NCBI GenBank assembly: GCA_903890345.1
Contig: CAITAV010000028.1
Coordinates: forward strand, 1-17,328
From: an uncultured Actinomycetes bacterium
Lineage (GTDB): Bacteria; Actinomycetota; Actinomycetes; Nanopelagicales; Nanopelagicaceae
Direction: 5' to 3'
DNA: 17,328 nucleotides
Shown one piece after another: positions 1 to 11,016 of this stretch. The notes under the pieces are model-generated. The model was not told where the DNA came from, ran no database searches, and worked only from the letters and a program-made list of their open reading frames with translations. Made by a program: the position numbers and the translations under genes. Within the stretch, counting starts at the first letter, position 1. Every line of letters begins with the position of its first letter.

Positions 1-165
1 ATGTTTCACTCTGATATTGAAAAAAGAATGGCAGCGCAGGCTAGTGAAGAAGAGCGCCGGGCTATCGCCGACTGCGTTTTAACAAATGATGGCGACGAAG
101 ATGGACTTTTGCGCCAAGTAGAGAACGTCTGGGAATCAACAATTTTGCCTCGCGCGCAAATATAG
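1..165 (+). CDS. coaE: Dephospho-CoA kinase, C-terminal end (partial)
   Basis: The first 54 codons are open in frame 1 and end in TAG at 163-165. The translated tail contains RMAAQASEEERRAIAD followed by a segment reading NVWE. This matches the C-terminal helix of actinobacterial dephospho-CoA kinases, which phosphorylate the ribose 3'-OH of dephospho-CoA in the last step of cytoplasmic coenzyme A synthesis. The P-loop and the rest of the kinase lie upstream of the window. The ATG at position 1 is therefore probably an internal methionine and not the start. The gene ends 24 bases before uvrB, and coaE-uvrB adjacency is common in Actinobacteria, which supports the call. The identification rests on a short conserved tail plus context, so it is likely rather than certain. 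Confidence 0.8.
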   Translation: MFHSDIEKRMAAQASEEERRAIADCVLTNDGDEDGLLRQVENVWESTILPRAQI

Positions 166-189
166 AGCCACGCGGATAGAGTTCTGCAT

Positions 190-2271
190 ATGCGCCCTAT
201 TACTGATCTTCAAAGGCGAGTTGAGCCTTTCCAAGTAATCAGTGATTACGTACCAGCAGGTGATCAGCCAACTGCAATCGCAGAAATAGTAAAACGCATA
301 AATGCTGGCGCACAAGATGTTGTCCTCTTAGGTGCGACCGGAACAGGTAAATCTGCAACAACCGCGTGGATGATTGAGAAGTTACAACGCCCAACACTTG
401 TGCTGGCGCCCAATAAAACATTGGCCGCACAGCTCGCTAATGAATTCCGTGAACTTTTGCCTAACAATGCTGTTGAGTACTTTGTTTCGTATTACGACTA
501 TTACCAACCAGAAGCGTATGTTCCACAGACAGACACATTCATCGAAAAGGATTCCAGCGTCAATGATGAAGTAGAGCGTTTGCGTCACTCAGCAACAAAC
601 TCACTTTTAACTAGACGAGATGTAATTGTGGTTGCAACCGTGTCCTGTATTTATGGTCTCGGTACGCCCCAAGAATATGTTGATCGAATGATCAAGCTGC
701 GGGTAGGCGATGAGATCGAACGTAACGTGCTTCTACGCCGATTTGTCGATGTCCAGTACAAACGCAATGACATGGCATTTGAACGTGGAACATTTCGAGT
801 CCGTGGAGATACGATCGAAATCATTCCTATGTATGAAGAACTTGCTCTTCGCATCGAAATGTTTGGTGATGAAATCGAACGCATAACAACCTTAAATCCA
901 CTTACTGGAGAAATCGTTCGAGAAGAAGAAGAAATGTATGTATTTCCTGCAACTCATTATGCCGCCGGGCCGGAGACAATGAAACGGGCCATGGGGGACA
1001 TCACTGATGAGTTACAGATCCAATTAAATCTATTTGAAAAACAAGGCAAGTTACTTGAAGCCCAACGCTTGCGAATGCGAACTACCTTTGACTTAGAAAT
1101 GATGGAACAGTTGGGTTTTTGCTCTGGAATCGAAAATTACTCTCGTCACTTAGATGGTCGCGATCCAGGTTCGGCTCCGAATTGTTTACTCGACTATTTC
1201 CCAGAGGATTTTCTTGTTGTGATAGATGAAAGCCACGTAACAGTTCCACAAATAGGTGCGATGTTTGAAGGTGACGCTTCACGAAAGCGAACGCTGGTCG
1301 AACACGGTTTTCGTCTTCCAAGCGCGTTAGATAATCGTCCTCTTAAATGGCCAGAGTTCTTGGATCGCGTGGGCCAGAAGGTTTATTTGTCAGCGACTCC
1401 TGGACCCTATGAATTAGGCAAAGTTGATAACGATGTAGTTGAACAAGTTATTCGTCCTACTGGCTTAGTTGATCCTCAAATTATTGTTAAGCCAATCAAG
1501 GGGCAGATTGATGATTTGCTAGCCGAAATCAAAATTCGAACTGAGAAGAATGAGCGCGTTCTAGTAACAACATTGACTAAGAAAATGTCTGAAGATCTGA
1601 CTGAGTACCTGCAAGAAAAGGGTATAAAGGTGCAGTACCTGCACTCAGAAGTGGATACTTTGCGTAGAGTTGAATTACTCCGCGAATTACGTACAGGAAC
1701 ATTTGATGTGTTAATCGGAATTAACCTATTGCGTGAAGGTTTAGATTTACCTGAAGTTTCCCTCGTTGCTATCTTGGATGCTGACAAAGAAGGATTTTTA
1801 CGTTCTGCAACATCGTTGATTCAGACCATTGGCCGAGCAGCACGAAATGTTTCAGGCGAAGTTCATATGTACGCCGATAACATCACTAAGTCGATGGCCA
1901 AAGCTATTGATGAAACAAATCGTCGCAGGGCCAAGCAAGTTGCCTATAACCTCGAACGTGGCGTAGATCCTCAACCTCTACGAAAGAAAATCGCAGACAT
2001 TACTGATCTAATTAATCGCGAAAGCGATGACACCGATGAGCTACTTGCTTCGGGACGTAAATCTAAGTCAGCAAGTGCGCCGCCGATTGGCTTGCGCAGC
2101 AAGAACGCAGGTTCTTTGCCGCGCCAAGAGTTAGTCGCATTGATAGAGTCGCTCACTGATCAGATGAGAAGTGCCGCCGCAGAACTGTCCTTCGAGTTGG
2201 CGGCACGTCTACGCGATGAAATTAGAGATCTAAAAAAGGAACTTAGAGCGATGCAGGAAGCGGGACATTAA
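190..2271 (+). CDS. uvrB: UvrABC system protein B (excinuclease helicase subunit)
   Basis: UvrB is the damage-verifying helicase-like subunit of bacterial nucleotide excision repair. It is loaded on DNA by UvrA and then recruits UvrC. The 693-residue product has the usual family length. Visible motifs are Walker A GATGTGKS (residues 48-55), the aromatic beta-hairpin that clamps DNA (about 97-121, [14 protein letters not shown]), Walker B DESH (346-349), helicase motif [11 protein letters not shown] (545-553) and a C-terminal UVR domain (about 645-683) that contacts UvrC. A serine- and lysine-rich linker (about 612-643) joins the helicase core to the UVR domain. The ATG gives the N-terminus [14 protein letters not shown], typical for actinobacterial UvrB. 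No strong Shine-Dalgarno site is visible; only the purine-rich GGATAGAG precedes it. I see no actinobacterial LexA box in the 24 bases before it, so SOS control is not evident here. The stop TAA shares one base with the uvrA start (TAATG). Confidence 0.98.
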   Translation: MRPITDLQRRVEPFQVISDYVPAGDQPTAIAEIVKRINAGAQDVVLLGATGTGKSATTAWMIEKLQRPTLVLAPNKTLAAQLANEFRELLPNNAVEYFVSYYDYYQPEAYVPQTDTFIEKDSSVNDEVERLRHSATNSLLTRRDVIVVATVSCIYGLGTPQEYVDRMIKLRVGDEIERNVLLRRFVDVQYKRNDMAFERGTFRVRGDTIEIIPMYEELALRIEMFGDEIERITTLNPLTGEIVREEEEMYVFPATHYAAGPETMKRAMGDITDELQIQLNLFEKQGKLLEAQRLRMRTTFDLEMMEQLGFCSGIENYSRHLDGRDPGSAPNCLLDYFPEDFLVVIDESHVTVPQIGAMFEGDASRKRTLVEHGFRLPSALDNRPLKWPEFLDRVGQKVYLSATPGPYELGKVDNDVVEQVIRPTGLVDPQIIVKPIKGQIDDLLAEIKIRTEKNERVLVTTLTKKMSEDLTEYLQEKGIKVQYLHSEVDTLRRVELLRELRTGTFDVLIGINLLREGLDLPEVSLVAILDADKEGFLRSATSLIQTIGRAARNVSGEVHMYADNITKSMAKAIDETNRRRAKQVAYNLERGVDPQPLRKKIADITDLINRESDDTDELLASGRKSKSASAPPIGLRSKNAGSLPRQELVALIESLTDQMRSAAAELSFELAARLRDEIRDLKKELRAMQEAGH

Positions 2272-5135
2272 TGAGCATCGATAAGTTAATCGTGCGCGGT
2301 GCTCGCGAACACAATCTCAAAGATGTTTCTATTGAATTACCTCGCGAATCGTTGATCGTATTTACAGGTTTATCTGGCTCAGGAAAATCTAGTTTGGCTT
2401 TTGACACGATTTTCGCTGAAGGCCAACGTAGATACGTCGAATCTTTGTCTGCCTACGCTCGTCAATTTTTAGGGCAGATGGATAAGCCTGATGTTGATTT
2501 CATCGAAGGATTATCACCTGCAGTTTCAATTGATCAAAAATCAACGAACCGTAATCCACGTTCAACTGTTGGAACGATTACAGAGGTTTATGATTACCTA
2601 AGACTTCTTTTTGCACGAGCAGGTCGTCCACACTGCCCTAATTGTGGCAAGGCCGTTACGCGACAAAGCCCGCAACAAATTGTTGACCAAATTCTCACGA
2701 TGCCACCAACAACTAAATTCCAAATTTTGGCACCAGTGGTTCGGGCTCGTAAAGGCGAATTTGTTGATCTATTCGCAGAACTCATTGCTTCAGGTTACGC
2801 CCGCGCTCGAATCGACGGACAAATAGTTGCCCTAAGTGATGCTCCAAAACTGAAGAAGCAAGAAAAACATACAATCGAAGTTGTTGTAGATCGTCTGAGC
2901 GCAAAAGCAGAGTCAAAGTCTCGTTTAACAGATTCGATCGAAACGGCACTGCGATTGGCGTCCGGAATTGTGTTGTTGGACTTTGTTGATGCAAAAGGGG
3001 TGGATAAAGAACGTACCTTTAGCGAACACCTTGCTTGCCATGATTGCAATTTGTCTTTTGAAGAGCTTGAACCGCGCTCATTCTCCTTTAACTCTCCATT
3101 TGGAGCGTGCCCAGAGTGCACGGGTATCGGTACAAAACTAGAAGTTGATGAAGAACTCATAATTCCTGATGATTCAATCTCTATTTACGAAGGAGCAATT
3201 GCGCCTTGGTCGGGCGGACAATCTTCTGAGTATTTCTTACGCTTACTTGAAGCACTATCTGAGGATGTAAAGTTTTCATTGAATACTCCATGGAAGCGTC
3301 TGCCGGAAAAAGCTCGAGAAGCAATTATTAATGGATACGAATACGAAGTTCACGTAAAGTACAAGAATCGCTATGGTCGGGTTCGTAATCACACAAGTGG
3401 CTTTGAAGGTGTAGTTCCTTTCATTCATCGACGCCATGGAGAAACCGATAGTGATTACAGCCGTGAAAAATATGAGGCGTATATGCGCCAGATTCCATGT
3501 TCGGTATGTAAAGGCGCTCGATTAAAGCCGGAAGTGCTTGCCGTAACAGTGGGGGATTTATCAATTGCTCAGATTTGTGAACTCTCCATTGCAGAGTGCG
3601 CAGAATTTTTAAAGAAGATTTCACTTAATGCTCGTGAAGCACAGATTGCTGAACGAGTGATGAAAGAAGTGCATGCTCGCCTGGGATTCTTATTAGACGT
3701 TGGCTTGGATTACCTCTCCTTAGCGCGTCCGGCGGCAACACTTTCTGGTGGCGAAGCACAGAGAATTCGTCTGGCGACTCAAATAGGTTCTGGATTAGTT
3801 GGGGTTCTATATGTTTTGGATGAACCAAGCATTGGTTTACATCAGAGAGATAACCGTCGCTTAATTGACACCCTTACTCGTCTGCGCGATCTGGGAAATA
3901 CTTTAATCGTTGTCGAACATGACGAAGAAACTATTCGCGCCGCAGATTGGATTGTAGATATTGGTCCGGGCGCTGGGGAACATGGTGGAAAAGTTGTTGT
4001 TTCAGGTGATTATCAATCACTGATTGATTCTAAAGAATCCATAACTGGTGCTTACTTAAGTGGACGTAAATCCATTGAGATACCGAGTAAACGTCGAGCA
4101 CTCGATGCCAAACGTAAGTTGGTGATCAAGGGTGCTAAAGAGAATAACCTGAAGGATATAGATGTTGAAATACCGCTGGGAGTATTTGTATCCGTAACAG
4201 GTGTGAGTGGTTCTGGAAAATCAACACTAGTAAACGATATTTTATATAGCGTCTTAGCCAACAAACTAAATGGCGCCCGTATAGTTCCAGGTCGCCATCG
4301 CACTGTTACTGGCGTTGATCTGTTGGATAAAGTGGTGCACGTTGATCAATCACCAATTGGTCGTACGCCTCGTTCTAATCCAGCCACCTACACAGGCGTT
4401 TTTGATAAAGTTCGTGCGCTTTTTGCTGAAACAACAGAGGCTAAAGTTCGCGGATATCAACAAGGGCGCTTTTCGTTTAACGTAAAAGGTGGGCGCTGCG
4501 AGAACTGTTCTGGCGATGGAACCATCACGATTGAGATGAACTTCTTGCCAGATGTGTATGTTCCTTGCGAAATCTGTCATGGTGCGCGTTATAACCGCGA
4601 AACTTTAGAGGTTCACTACAAAGGCAAAACTATCGCCGATGTTCTCAATATGCCGATTGAGCAAGCCCATACTTTCTTTGAATCGGTGCCTACAATTTCT
4701 CGTTTCCTTAAAACCTTATGCGATGTGGGTTTGGGGTACGTTCGATTGGGCCAATCAGCACCAACACTTTCTGGAGGAGAAGCGCAACGCGTAAAGCTAG
4801 CAACAGAACTACAACGCAGATCAACCGGGCGCACGATTTATGTCCTAGATGAACCAACAACTGGACTTCACTTCGAAGATGTTAATAAATTACTAGGCGT
4901 ACTTAATCGACTCGTGGAATCCGGAAACACTGTTGTTGTTATCGAACACAATTTGGATGTTATTAAATCCTCTGATTGGGTTATTGATATGGGTCCTGAA
5001 GGTGGATTCCGAGGTGGAACAGTTGTTGCAGAAGGAACACCTGAACAAGTTTCAAAAATAGCAGCAAGTTATACGGGACATTTTCTTTCTGAGATTTTGA
5101 AAACAAACCGCAAAGCGCCTGCGAAGAAGAAGTAG
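2271..5135 (+). CDS. uvrA: UvrABC system protein A (damage-sensing ATPase)
   Basis: UvrA is the dimeric ABC-type ATPase that scans DNA for bulky lesions and hands them to UvrB. The 954-residue length is normal. Two ATPase halves are complete. The first has Walker A GLSGSGKS (33-40), signature LSGGEAQR (491-498) and Walker B YVLDEPS (514-520). The second has Walker A GVSGSGKS (644-651), signature LSGGEAQR (833-840) and Walker B YVLDEPT (857-863). Zinc-module cysteine pairs are visible at 122/125, 256/259, 280/283, 410/413, 743/746 and 766/769. The segment [17 protein letters not shown] (691-707) is the conserved family block. The C-terminus ends in a short lysine-rich tail. The ATG overlaps the uvrB stop by one base, implying translational coupling, and uvrC starts 2 bases after the stop. 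Nothing is missing or unusual in the catalytic parts. Confidence 0.98.
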   Translation: MSIDKLIVRGAREHNLKDVSIELPRESLIVFTGLSGSGKSSLAFDTIFAEGQRRYVESLSAYARQFLGQMDKPDVDFIEGLSPAVSIDQKSTNRNPRSTVGTITEVYDYLRLLFARAGRPHCPNCGKAVTRQSPQQIVDQILTMPPTTKFQILAPVVRARKGEFVDLFAELIASGYARARIDGQIVALSDAPKLKKQEKHTIEVVVDRLSAKAESKSRLTDSIETALRLASGIVLLDFVDAKGVDKERTFSEHLACHDCNLSFEELEPRSFSFNSPFGACPECTGIGTKLEVDEELIIPDDSISIYEGAIAPWSGGQSSEYFLRLLEALSEDVKFSLNTPWKRLPEKAREAIINGYEYEVHVKYKNRYGRVRNHTSGFEGVVPFIHRRHGETDSDYSREKYEAYMRQIPCSVCKGARLKPEVLAVTVGDLSIAQICELSIAECAEFLKKISLNAREAQIAERVMKEVHARLGFLLDVGLDYLSLARPAATLSGGEAQRIRLATQIGSGLVGVLYVLDEPSIGLHQRDNRRLIDTLTRLRDLGNTLIVVEHDEETIRAADWIVDIGPGAGEHGGKVVVSGDYQSLIDSKESITGAYLSGRKSIEIPSKRRALDAKRKLVIKGAKENNLKDIDVEIPLGVFVSVTGVSGSGKSTLVNDILYSVLANKLNGARIVPGRHRTVTGVDLLDKVVHVDQSPIGRTPRSNPATYTGVFDKVRALFAETTEAKVRGYQQGRFSFNVKGGRCENCSGDGTITIEMNFLPDVYVPCEICHGARYNRETLEVHYKGKTIADVLNMPIEQAHTFFESVPTISRFLKTLCDVGLGYVRLGQSAPTLSGGEAQRVKLATELQRRSTGRTIYVLDEPTTGLHFEDVNKLLGVLNRLVESGNTVVVIEHNLDVIKSSDWVIDMGPEGGFRGGTVVAEGTPEQVSKIAASYTGHFLSEILKTNRKAPAKKK

Positions 5136-5137
5136 TC

Positions 5138-7054
5138 ATGGCCGATCCAGCAAGTTATCGTCCTACCGATATTCCTGAAGAGCCTGGTGTGTATCGCTTC
5201 TATAATAAGAGCGACAAGATTATTTATGTAGGCAAAGCAAAAAATCTCAAGAATCGACTGAGTTCATACTTTCAATCCAATCTTGCTCATAAAACTAATC
5301 GAATGGTGCATGAAGCTGTACGTGTAGATTGGACTGTAGTTAACACCGAGTTAGAAGCATTGGCTCTGGAGTTTTCTTGGATTAAGCAGTATCACCCTAC
5401 TTATAACGTTCAGTTCAAGGATGACAAGTCATACCCATATCTTGCGATTGCCATGCAGGATGAGTTTCCTAGGATATTTGTTACAAGAAAAGAAAAACGT
5501 CCAGGACTTAAGTATTTTGGGCCTTATACAAATGCATGGGCGCTACGTAATACTTTTGATATCCTATTAAAGGTTTTTCCGGTGAGATCTTGTAGCGCAG
5601 GTAACTTTGCGCGGGCACAAAAGAGCAAACGCCAATGCCTGTTGGGAGATATTGGTAAGTGCGCTGCTCCCTGCGTTGGCTGGGTGACACCTGAAGAACA
5701 CAAGCAAATTGTTCATAAACTTGATGCATTTATGGAAGCTGGCATGCAGGATCTTTTGCCAGCGCTGCAATCTGAGATGGAGTTGGCATCAGAGCGCGAA
5801 GAATTTGAACGTGCCGCACGAATCAGAGATCAAATCGAATCTTTTGAAAAAGCTCAGCGCTCAACACAAGGGAATTTATCTGATGAATTAGATGGAGATT
5901 TCATCGCGATTCATGAAGAAGGGCTTCACGCAGCTGGATCGATTTTTATGTTACGGCGCGGCTCTATCAAGGGATCACGGTCGTGGATTGTTAATCAAGA
6001 ACACGCATTAGAAGGTGACGATCAATGGGCTTCGCTCTTATTCTCTATCTACGGTACGGAAACAACCGAGATACCTGAATCTATTTATTTGAATTCACAC
6101 CCGGCCGATATCGAATCATTGGAGCAATGGCTCACATCTCTTGCCCACAGCAAAGTAACTTTAAAGGTTCCGCAACGAGGCGAAAAAGTTGAACTACTAG
6201 AAACCGTCAAACGAAACGCGCATTATGCGCTGGTTCAATTCATGAGCAAAAGAGCAAGTGATGCAGCAGTCTCGGGCAAGGCGCTCTTGGAGATTGAAGA
6301 AGAGTTAGGCCTAGAAAAAACACCTCTGCGCATCGAATGTTTCGATATTTCAAATATATCTGGAACTTCAGTGGTTGCATCTATGGTGGTATTTGAGGAT
6401 GGAGTTGCAAAAAAGAGTGAATACCGCAGATTCATTATCGATACCAAGGATGGTTTTGATGACACCCGCGCGATGCATCAAGTTATCACTCGAAGATTAA
6501 AGAGATTGCTCAACGATCGAGTTGTAGATAGCGCTGAAATAATTCAGGCCGGAGGAAAGTTAAGTAAGTTCGCATATCCACCTCAATTAATTGTGGTCGA
6601 CGGTGGTGCGCCACAAGTGAGCGCAGCTCAGCGAGCTATGAATGAGTTGGGTATTGCTGACATCGCTTTATGCGGCTTGGCAAAACGTTTAGAAGAAGTG
6701 TGGGTGCCAGAACAGACCGATCCAATTATTTTGCCACGCACGAGCGAAGGTTTGTATTTATTACAACGAATTCGCGATGAAGCCCATCGATTCGCAATCT
6801 CATTTCATAGGTCAAGGCGCTCTAAAGTTATGCTTGAATCAATTCTTGATGAGATAGAGCAATTAGGGCCCAACCGCAGAAATGCGTTGTTAGAACGTTT
6901 CGGTTCAGTTGCAGCACTGAAGAAAGCAACTCTTGAGGACATTGCTATGACTCCGGGTATCGGAGAGAAGATTGCTGCAATAGTTTTTGAATTCCTATCT
7001 ACTGCGCACTCGACAAAAATGGATATGGCCACAGGCGTTATTGAAGATGCTTGA
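5138..7054 (+). CDS. uvrC: UvrABC system protein C (dual-incision nuclease)
   Basis: UvrC joins the UvrB-DNA complex and makes both the 3' and 5' cuts. The 638-residue protein has all family parts in order. A GIY-YIG nuclease domain comes first (about 15-95, with GVYRFY and IIYVGKAKNLKNR). Four cysteines at 152, 167, 175 and 179 have the spacing of the iron-sulfur cluster ligands known in E. coli UvrC. A UVR domain follows (about 205-240), then an RNase H-like endonuclease domain with ECFDIS (D403), VVDGG (D488) and RDEAHRF (H550). The protein ends in tandem helix-hairpin-helix motifs (about 575-620, including PGIGEK). The start is ATG, 2 bases after uvrA, with purine-rich GAAGAAGAAG upstream. 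Both nuclease centres look intact. Confidence 0.98.
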   Translation: MADPASYRPTDIPEEPGVYRFYNKSDKIIYVGKAKNLKNRLSSYFQSNLAHKTNRMVHEAVRVDWTVVNTELEALALEFSWIKQYHPTYNVQFKDDKSYPYLAIAMQDEFPRIFVTRKEKRPGLKYFGPYTNAWALRNTFDILLKVFPVRSCSAGNFARAQKSKRQCLLGDIGKCAAPCVGWVTPEEHKQIVHKLDAFMEAGMQDLLPALQSEMELASEREEFERAARIRDQIESFEKAQRSTQGNLSDELDGDFIAIHEEGLHAAGSIFMLRRGSIKGSRSWIVNQEHALEGDDQWASLLFSIYGTETTEIPESIYLNSHPADIESLEQWLTSLAHSKVTLKVPQRGEKVELLETVKRNAHYALVQFMSKRASDAAVSGKALLEIEEELGLEKTPLRIECFDISNISGTSVVASMVVFEDGVAKKSEYRRFIIDTKDGFDDTRAMHQVITRRLKRLLNDRVVDSAEIIQAGGKLSKFAYPPQLIVVDGGAPQVSAAQRAMNELGIADIALCGLAKRLEEVWVPEQTDPIILPRTSEGLYLLQRIRDEAHRFAISFHRSRRSKVMLESILDEIEQLGPNRRNALLERFGSVAALKKATLEDIAMTPGIGEKIAAIVFEFLSTAHSTKMDMATGVIEDA

Positions 7055-7075
7055 CAGGTAGGCAAAGATACGAGC

Positions 7076-7942
7076 ATGAGTAAAGAGGTTTTGATTTTAA
7101 CCGGAATGTCGGGTGCGGGTCGTTCTACCGTGGCTCATGCTCTGGAAGATCTGGGTTGGTATGTTGTTGATAATCTTCCGCCAACCTTGCTATCTGATCT
7201 CATCAATCAAAGTTCGAACTCTGAAATTGGTGCTCTCGCTGTTGTCGTAGATGTGCGCGGTGGTAAATTCTTTGACGAATTAGCCTCTTCTTTATCCCAA
7301 ATTAAAAAATCCGGAACTAATTTTCGCGTTGCTTTTCTAGACGCAACAGATCAAGCACTTGTGCAAAGATTCGAATCAACTCGCAGGCCCCATCCACTTC
7401 AGGGTTCAGGTCGCATCGTCGATGGAATTGCGGCCGAACGCGAGAAGCTCCAGGATCTTTTAGCCCAAGCTGATGTTGTCATTGACACTTCCAATTTGAA
7501 TGTTCATCAATTAGAAAAGCGGACAGCCGAAATATTTGCTCAAGGTTTAACGCAATCCGTTAGGGTCAATGTGCTTTCTTTTGGTTACAAATACGGAATT
7601 CCAGTCGACGCTGATCTCGTGCTGGATTGTCGTTTTATACCAAATCCACATTGGGTTCCAGAGTTAAGACCGCTATCTGGTTTAGATGAAAAAGTTAAGT
7701 CAACTGTTTTAGCAAACCCAGGTGTTAGCGAATTCGTTAATACGTATGTTTCACTTATCCAACAGATGTTGCCAGGGTATTTGCGCGAAGGTAAAAAATA
7801 TCTCACTGTTGCCATTGGTTGCACAGGTGGAAAGCACCGTAGTGTTTCGGTAGCACGTGAAATCGCAGACAAGTTAGATGGAGAAGGCGCAGGATTCACA
7901 ATTAGCGCACATGCTTCACACCGAGATGTTGGACGTGAATGA
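7076..7942 (+). CDS. rapZ: RapZ family nucleotide-binding regulator (YvcJ type)
   Basis: This is a P-loop protein of the RapZ/YvcJ family. E. coli RapZ is an RNase adapter controlling GlmS and amino-sugar synthesis, and B. subtilis YvcJ hydrolyses nucleotides. The precise role in Actinobacteria is not settled, so the function here is by family only. The 288-residue product has Walker A GMSGAGRS (10-17), the block VVDNLPP (30-36), VVVDVRGG (57-63), and C-terminal motifs LSFGYKYG (167-174), CRFIPNPHW (185-193) and IGCTGGKHRSV (247-257). The last blocks belong to the conserved C-terminal domain. Arginine replaces the usual P-loop lysine at residue 16, as I recall for other actinobacterial members. 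The gene lies 21 bases after uvrC and ends in ATGA, overlapping yvcK by 4 bases. That matches the widespread uvrC-rapZ-yvcK-whiA order. Confidence 0.95.
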   Translation: MSKEVLILTGMSGAGRSTVAHALEDLGWYVVDNLPPTLLSDLINQSSNSEIGALAVVVDVRGGKFFDELASSLSQIKKSGTNFRVAFLDATDQALVQRFESTRRPHPLQGSGRIVDGIAAEREKLQDLLAQADVVIDTSNLNVHQLEKRTAEIFAQGLTQSVRVNVLSFGYKYGIPVDADLVLDCRFIPNPHWVPELRPLSGLDEKVKSTVLANPGVSEFVNTYVSLIQQMLPGYLREGKKYLTVAIGCTGGKHRSVSVAREIADKLDGEGAGFTISAHASHRDVGRE

Positions 7943-8898
7943 GTTCTCAGGGTAATCCACGTGTTGTGTGTTTGGGTGGGGGACATGGCCTTGCAGCGAC
8001 GCTTGCAGCGGTTCGTAAATTAACAAATGAAATAACAGCAATTGTTACAGTTGCAGATAACGGCGGGTCTAGCGGACGTTTGCGACAGGAATTTCCCATC
8101 TTTCCTCCTGGAGATTTACGAATGGCGTTAGCTGCGTTGTGTGCAGATGATGAATGGGGCAGAAGCTGGGCAGATATTTTGCAGTATCGGTTTACAAGCG
8201 ATGGAGTTCTCAATGGTCATGCCGTTGGTAATCTTTTATTGGCAGCTCTTTGGGATCGAGATGAGGATCCGGTTGTTGGTTTGGACCGAGTAGCAGCTTT
8301 ATTAAAAGTTGTAGGACGAGTATTGCCAATGGCCGCAACGCCATTAGATATCGAAGCAACTTTTGAAAATGCAGGTGTTTTACAAAAAGTGCAAGGGCAA
8401 GTTCAAGTCGCTACTGCTGCGGGAAAATTGAAATCGCTCCACTTGGTTCCGGATAATCCAACTGCACTGCCTGTGGCATTAAAGGCGATCGAACAAGCCG
8501 ATTGGATCACAGTTGGCCCAGGGTCCTGGTTTTCTAGTGTGCTTCCACATTTATTAGTGGACGAACAACGCAAATCCCTTTCTCAATGTCAGGCCAAGAG
8601 AATCATTATTCTTAATTTAGATTCACATACCGATGCACAAGCTGATGAATTCGCTGGAAATACCCCAGTTGAACATCTTGAAATGCTTCATAAATACGCA
8701 CCTGAGATGAAAATTGATCATGTATTAATCGATGAAGCTGAATTAGAAGATGGACAGAGGCTTCAACTACTTGTTGAGAGTTTTGGCGGCAATTTACACG
8801 TCGCAGATCTGCGTCAATTTCCAGGAAGTCTGCACCATGATGTGAAGAAATTAATTTCTGCTTTGAGCCACATCATGGACAAATCTTTGGTTGGATAA
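7939..8898 (+). CDS. yvcK: YvcK / gluconeogenesis factor family protein (CofD-like)
   Basis: YvcK proteins are CofD-like Rossmann proteins. In B. subtilis and mycobacteria (CuvA) they bind UDP-sugars and are needed for normal cell-wall synthesis and growth on some carbon sources. They are not thought to be the lactyl-phosphate transferase their name sometimes suggests. The 319-residue product shows the N-terminal nucleotide-binding motif GGGHG (13-17), [11 protein letters not shown] (39-49), PPGDLR (56-61), GHAVGNLL (93-100) and [14 protein letters not shown] (193-206), all family hallmarks. The start ATG overlaps the rapZ stop by 4 bases (ATGA), so translation is probably coupled. whiA follows with a 4 base gap. 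No transmembrane segment is seen, so it is probably cytoplasmic. Confidence 0.95.
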   Translation: MSSQGNPRVVCLGGGHGLAATLAAVRKLTNEITAIVTVADNGGSSGRLRQEFPIFPPGDLRMALAALCADDEWGRSWADILQYRFTSDGVLNGHAVGNLLLAALWDRDEDPVVGLDRVAALLKVVGRVLPMAATPLDIEATFENAGVLQKVQGQVQVATAAGKLKSLHLVPDNPTALPVALKAIEQADWITVGPGSWFSSVLPHLLVDEQRKSLSQCQAKRIIILNLDSHTDAQADEFAGNTPVEHLEMLHKYAPEMKIDHVLIDEAELEDGQRLQLLVESFGGNLHVADLRQFPGSLHHDVKKLISALSHIMDKSLVG

Positions 8899-8902
8899 GC
8901 AC

Positions 8903-9880
8903 ATGGCAATGACAGCAGCAGTAAAAGATGAACTCAGCCGTTTGGCGATAACGAAGCCGTGTTGCCGCAAAGCCGAAGTATCTTCTCTTCTGCGTTTTGC
9001 CGGGGGATTACATATTGCGGCTGGCAAAATTGTCATTGAAGTTGAATTAGATACTGCTCAGAGTGCACGTCGATTGCGTAAAGATATTTCTGATATTTAT
9101 GGACACGAAAGTGATTTAGCAGTTCTGTCTTCAAGTGGATTGCGCAAAGGTTCACGCTATGTAGTTCGTGTAATTAACGAAGGTGATGCACTTGCTCGCC
9201 AAACTGGTTTAGTAGATGCGAATTCACGACCTGTTCGGGGATTGCCACCTCAAGTTGTTTCTGCCGCAATTTGTGATTCAGAAGCAGCGTGGCGTGGTGC
9301 TTTCATAGCTCATGGATCGTTGACAGAACCAGGGCGATCTTCTTCACTTGAAATTACATGTCCAGGTCCTGAAGCAGCACTTGCATTAGTTGGCGCAGCA
9401 CGTCGCCTTGGAATAGTTGCTAAAGCGCGCGAAGTACGTGGTGTTGATCGCGTGGTTATTCGAGATGGTGATGCAATCGGTGTTTTGCTCACTCGTCTCG
9501 GTGCTCACGAAAGTGTTCTTGCTTGGGAAGAACGAAGAATGCGCCGTGAAGTTCGAGCAACGGCGAATCGCTTAGCTAATTTTGATGATGCAAATTTACG
9601 CCGTTCTGCAAGGGCTGCCGTTGCAGCATCTGCGCGTGTATCTCGTGCGATGGAAATTCTTGGGCCAACTATTCCGGATCATTTAAAAGAAGCTGGTGAA
9701 TTGCGTATCAGTCACGGTCAGGCCAGTTTGGAAGAGTTAGGTTCACTCGCTGTTCCTCCAATGACTAAGGACGCAATTGCTGGACGGATTCGTCGCTTGC
9801 TTGCTATGGCAGATAAACGAGCGGGTGAATTAGGAATTCCTGATACTGAAGCTGGATTATCGCCAGATTTATTGAACTAA
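8903..9880 (+). CDS. whiA: WhiA family DNA-binding regulator
   Basis: WhiA has a degenerate LAGLIDADG homing-endonuclease-like N-terminal domain and a C-terminal helix-turn-helix. In Streptomyces it works with WhiB as a sporulation and cell-division regulator, while in non-sporulating bacteria it influences chromosome segregation and division. The ATG at 8903 gives 325 residues beginning [14 protein letters not shown], the usual actinobacterial N-terminus. A longer reading from TTG at 8891 adds four residues and overlaps the yvcK stop, which I consider less likely. Conserved blocks are CCRKAEV near residues 20-26, [11 protein letters not shown] in the middle, and the C-terminal [19 protein letters not shown] and QASLEELG. 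The sequence is nearly identical to high-GC Actinobacteria although the codons are A/T-rich. Start-site support from a Shine-Dalgarno sequence is weak, so coupling to yvcK is plausible. Confidence 0.95.
   Translation: MAMTAAVKDELSRLAITKPCCRKAEVSSLLRFAGGLHIAAGKIVIEVELDTAQSARRLRKDISDIYGHESDLAVLSSSGLRKGSRYVVRVINEGDALARQTGLVDANSRPVRGLPPQVVSAAICDSEAAWRGAFIAHGSLTEPGRSSSLEITCPGPEAALALVGAARRLGIVAKAREVRGVDRVVIRDGDAIGVLLTRLGAHESVLAWEERRMRREVRATANRLANFDDANLRRSARAAVAASARVSRAMEILGPTIPDHLKEAGELRISHGQASLEELGSLAVPPMTKDAIAGRIRRLLAMADKRAGELGIPDTEAGLSPDLLN

Positions 9881-11015
<1,135 letters not shown>

Positions 11016-11016
<1 letters not shown>

Noticed and set aside
1297..1312. LexA-box-like sequence TCGAAC followed by TTTTCG inside uvrB
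   Set aside because: Only one half-site matches the actinobacterial consensus and it lies in conserved coding sequence.
7103..7126. Arginine in place of lysine in the RapZ P-loop (GAGRS)
   Set aside because: As I recall this variant is common in actinobacterial RapZ proteins, so it is not a sign of decay or novelty.
7585..7986. 133-codon open frame antisense to rapZ
   Set aside because: It has no recognisable motif or ribosome-binding site and is fully covered by the conserved rapZ coding sequence. The 121-codon frame antisense to uvrA (2795-3160) is dismissed for the same reason.
8891..8902. TTG start for whiA overlapping yvcK
   Set aside because: It adds only four residues not seen in actinobacterial WhiA, while ATG 8903 gives the usual [11 protein letters not shown] beginning.
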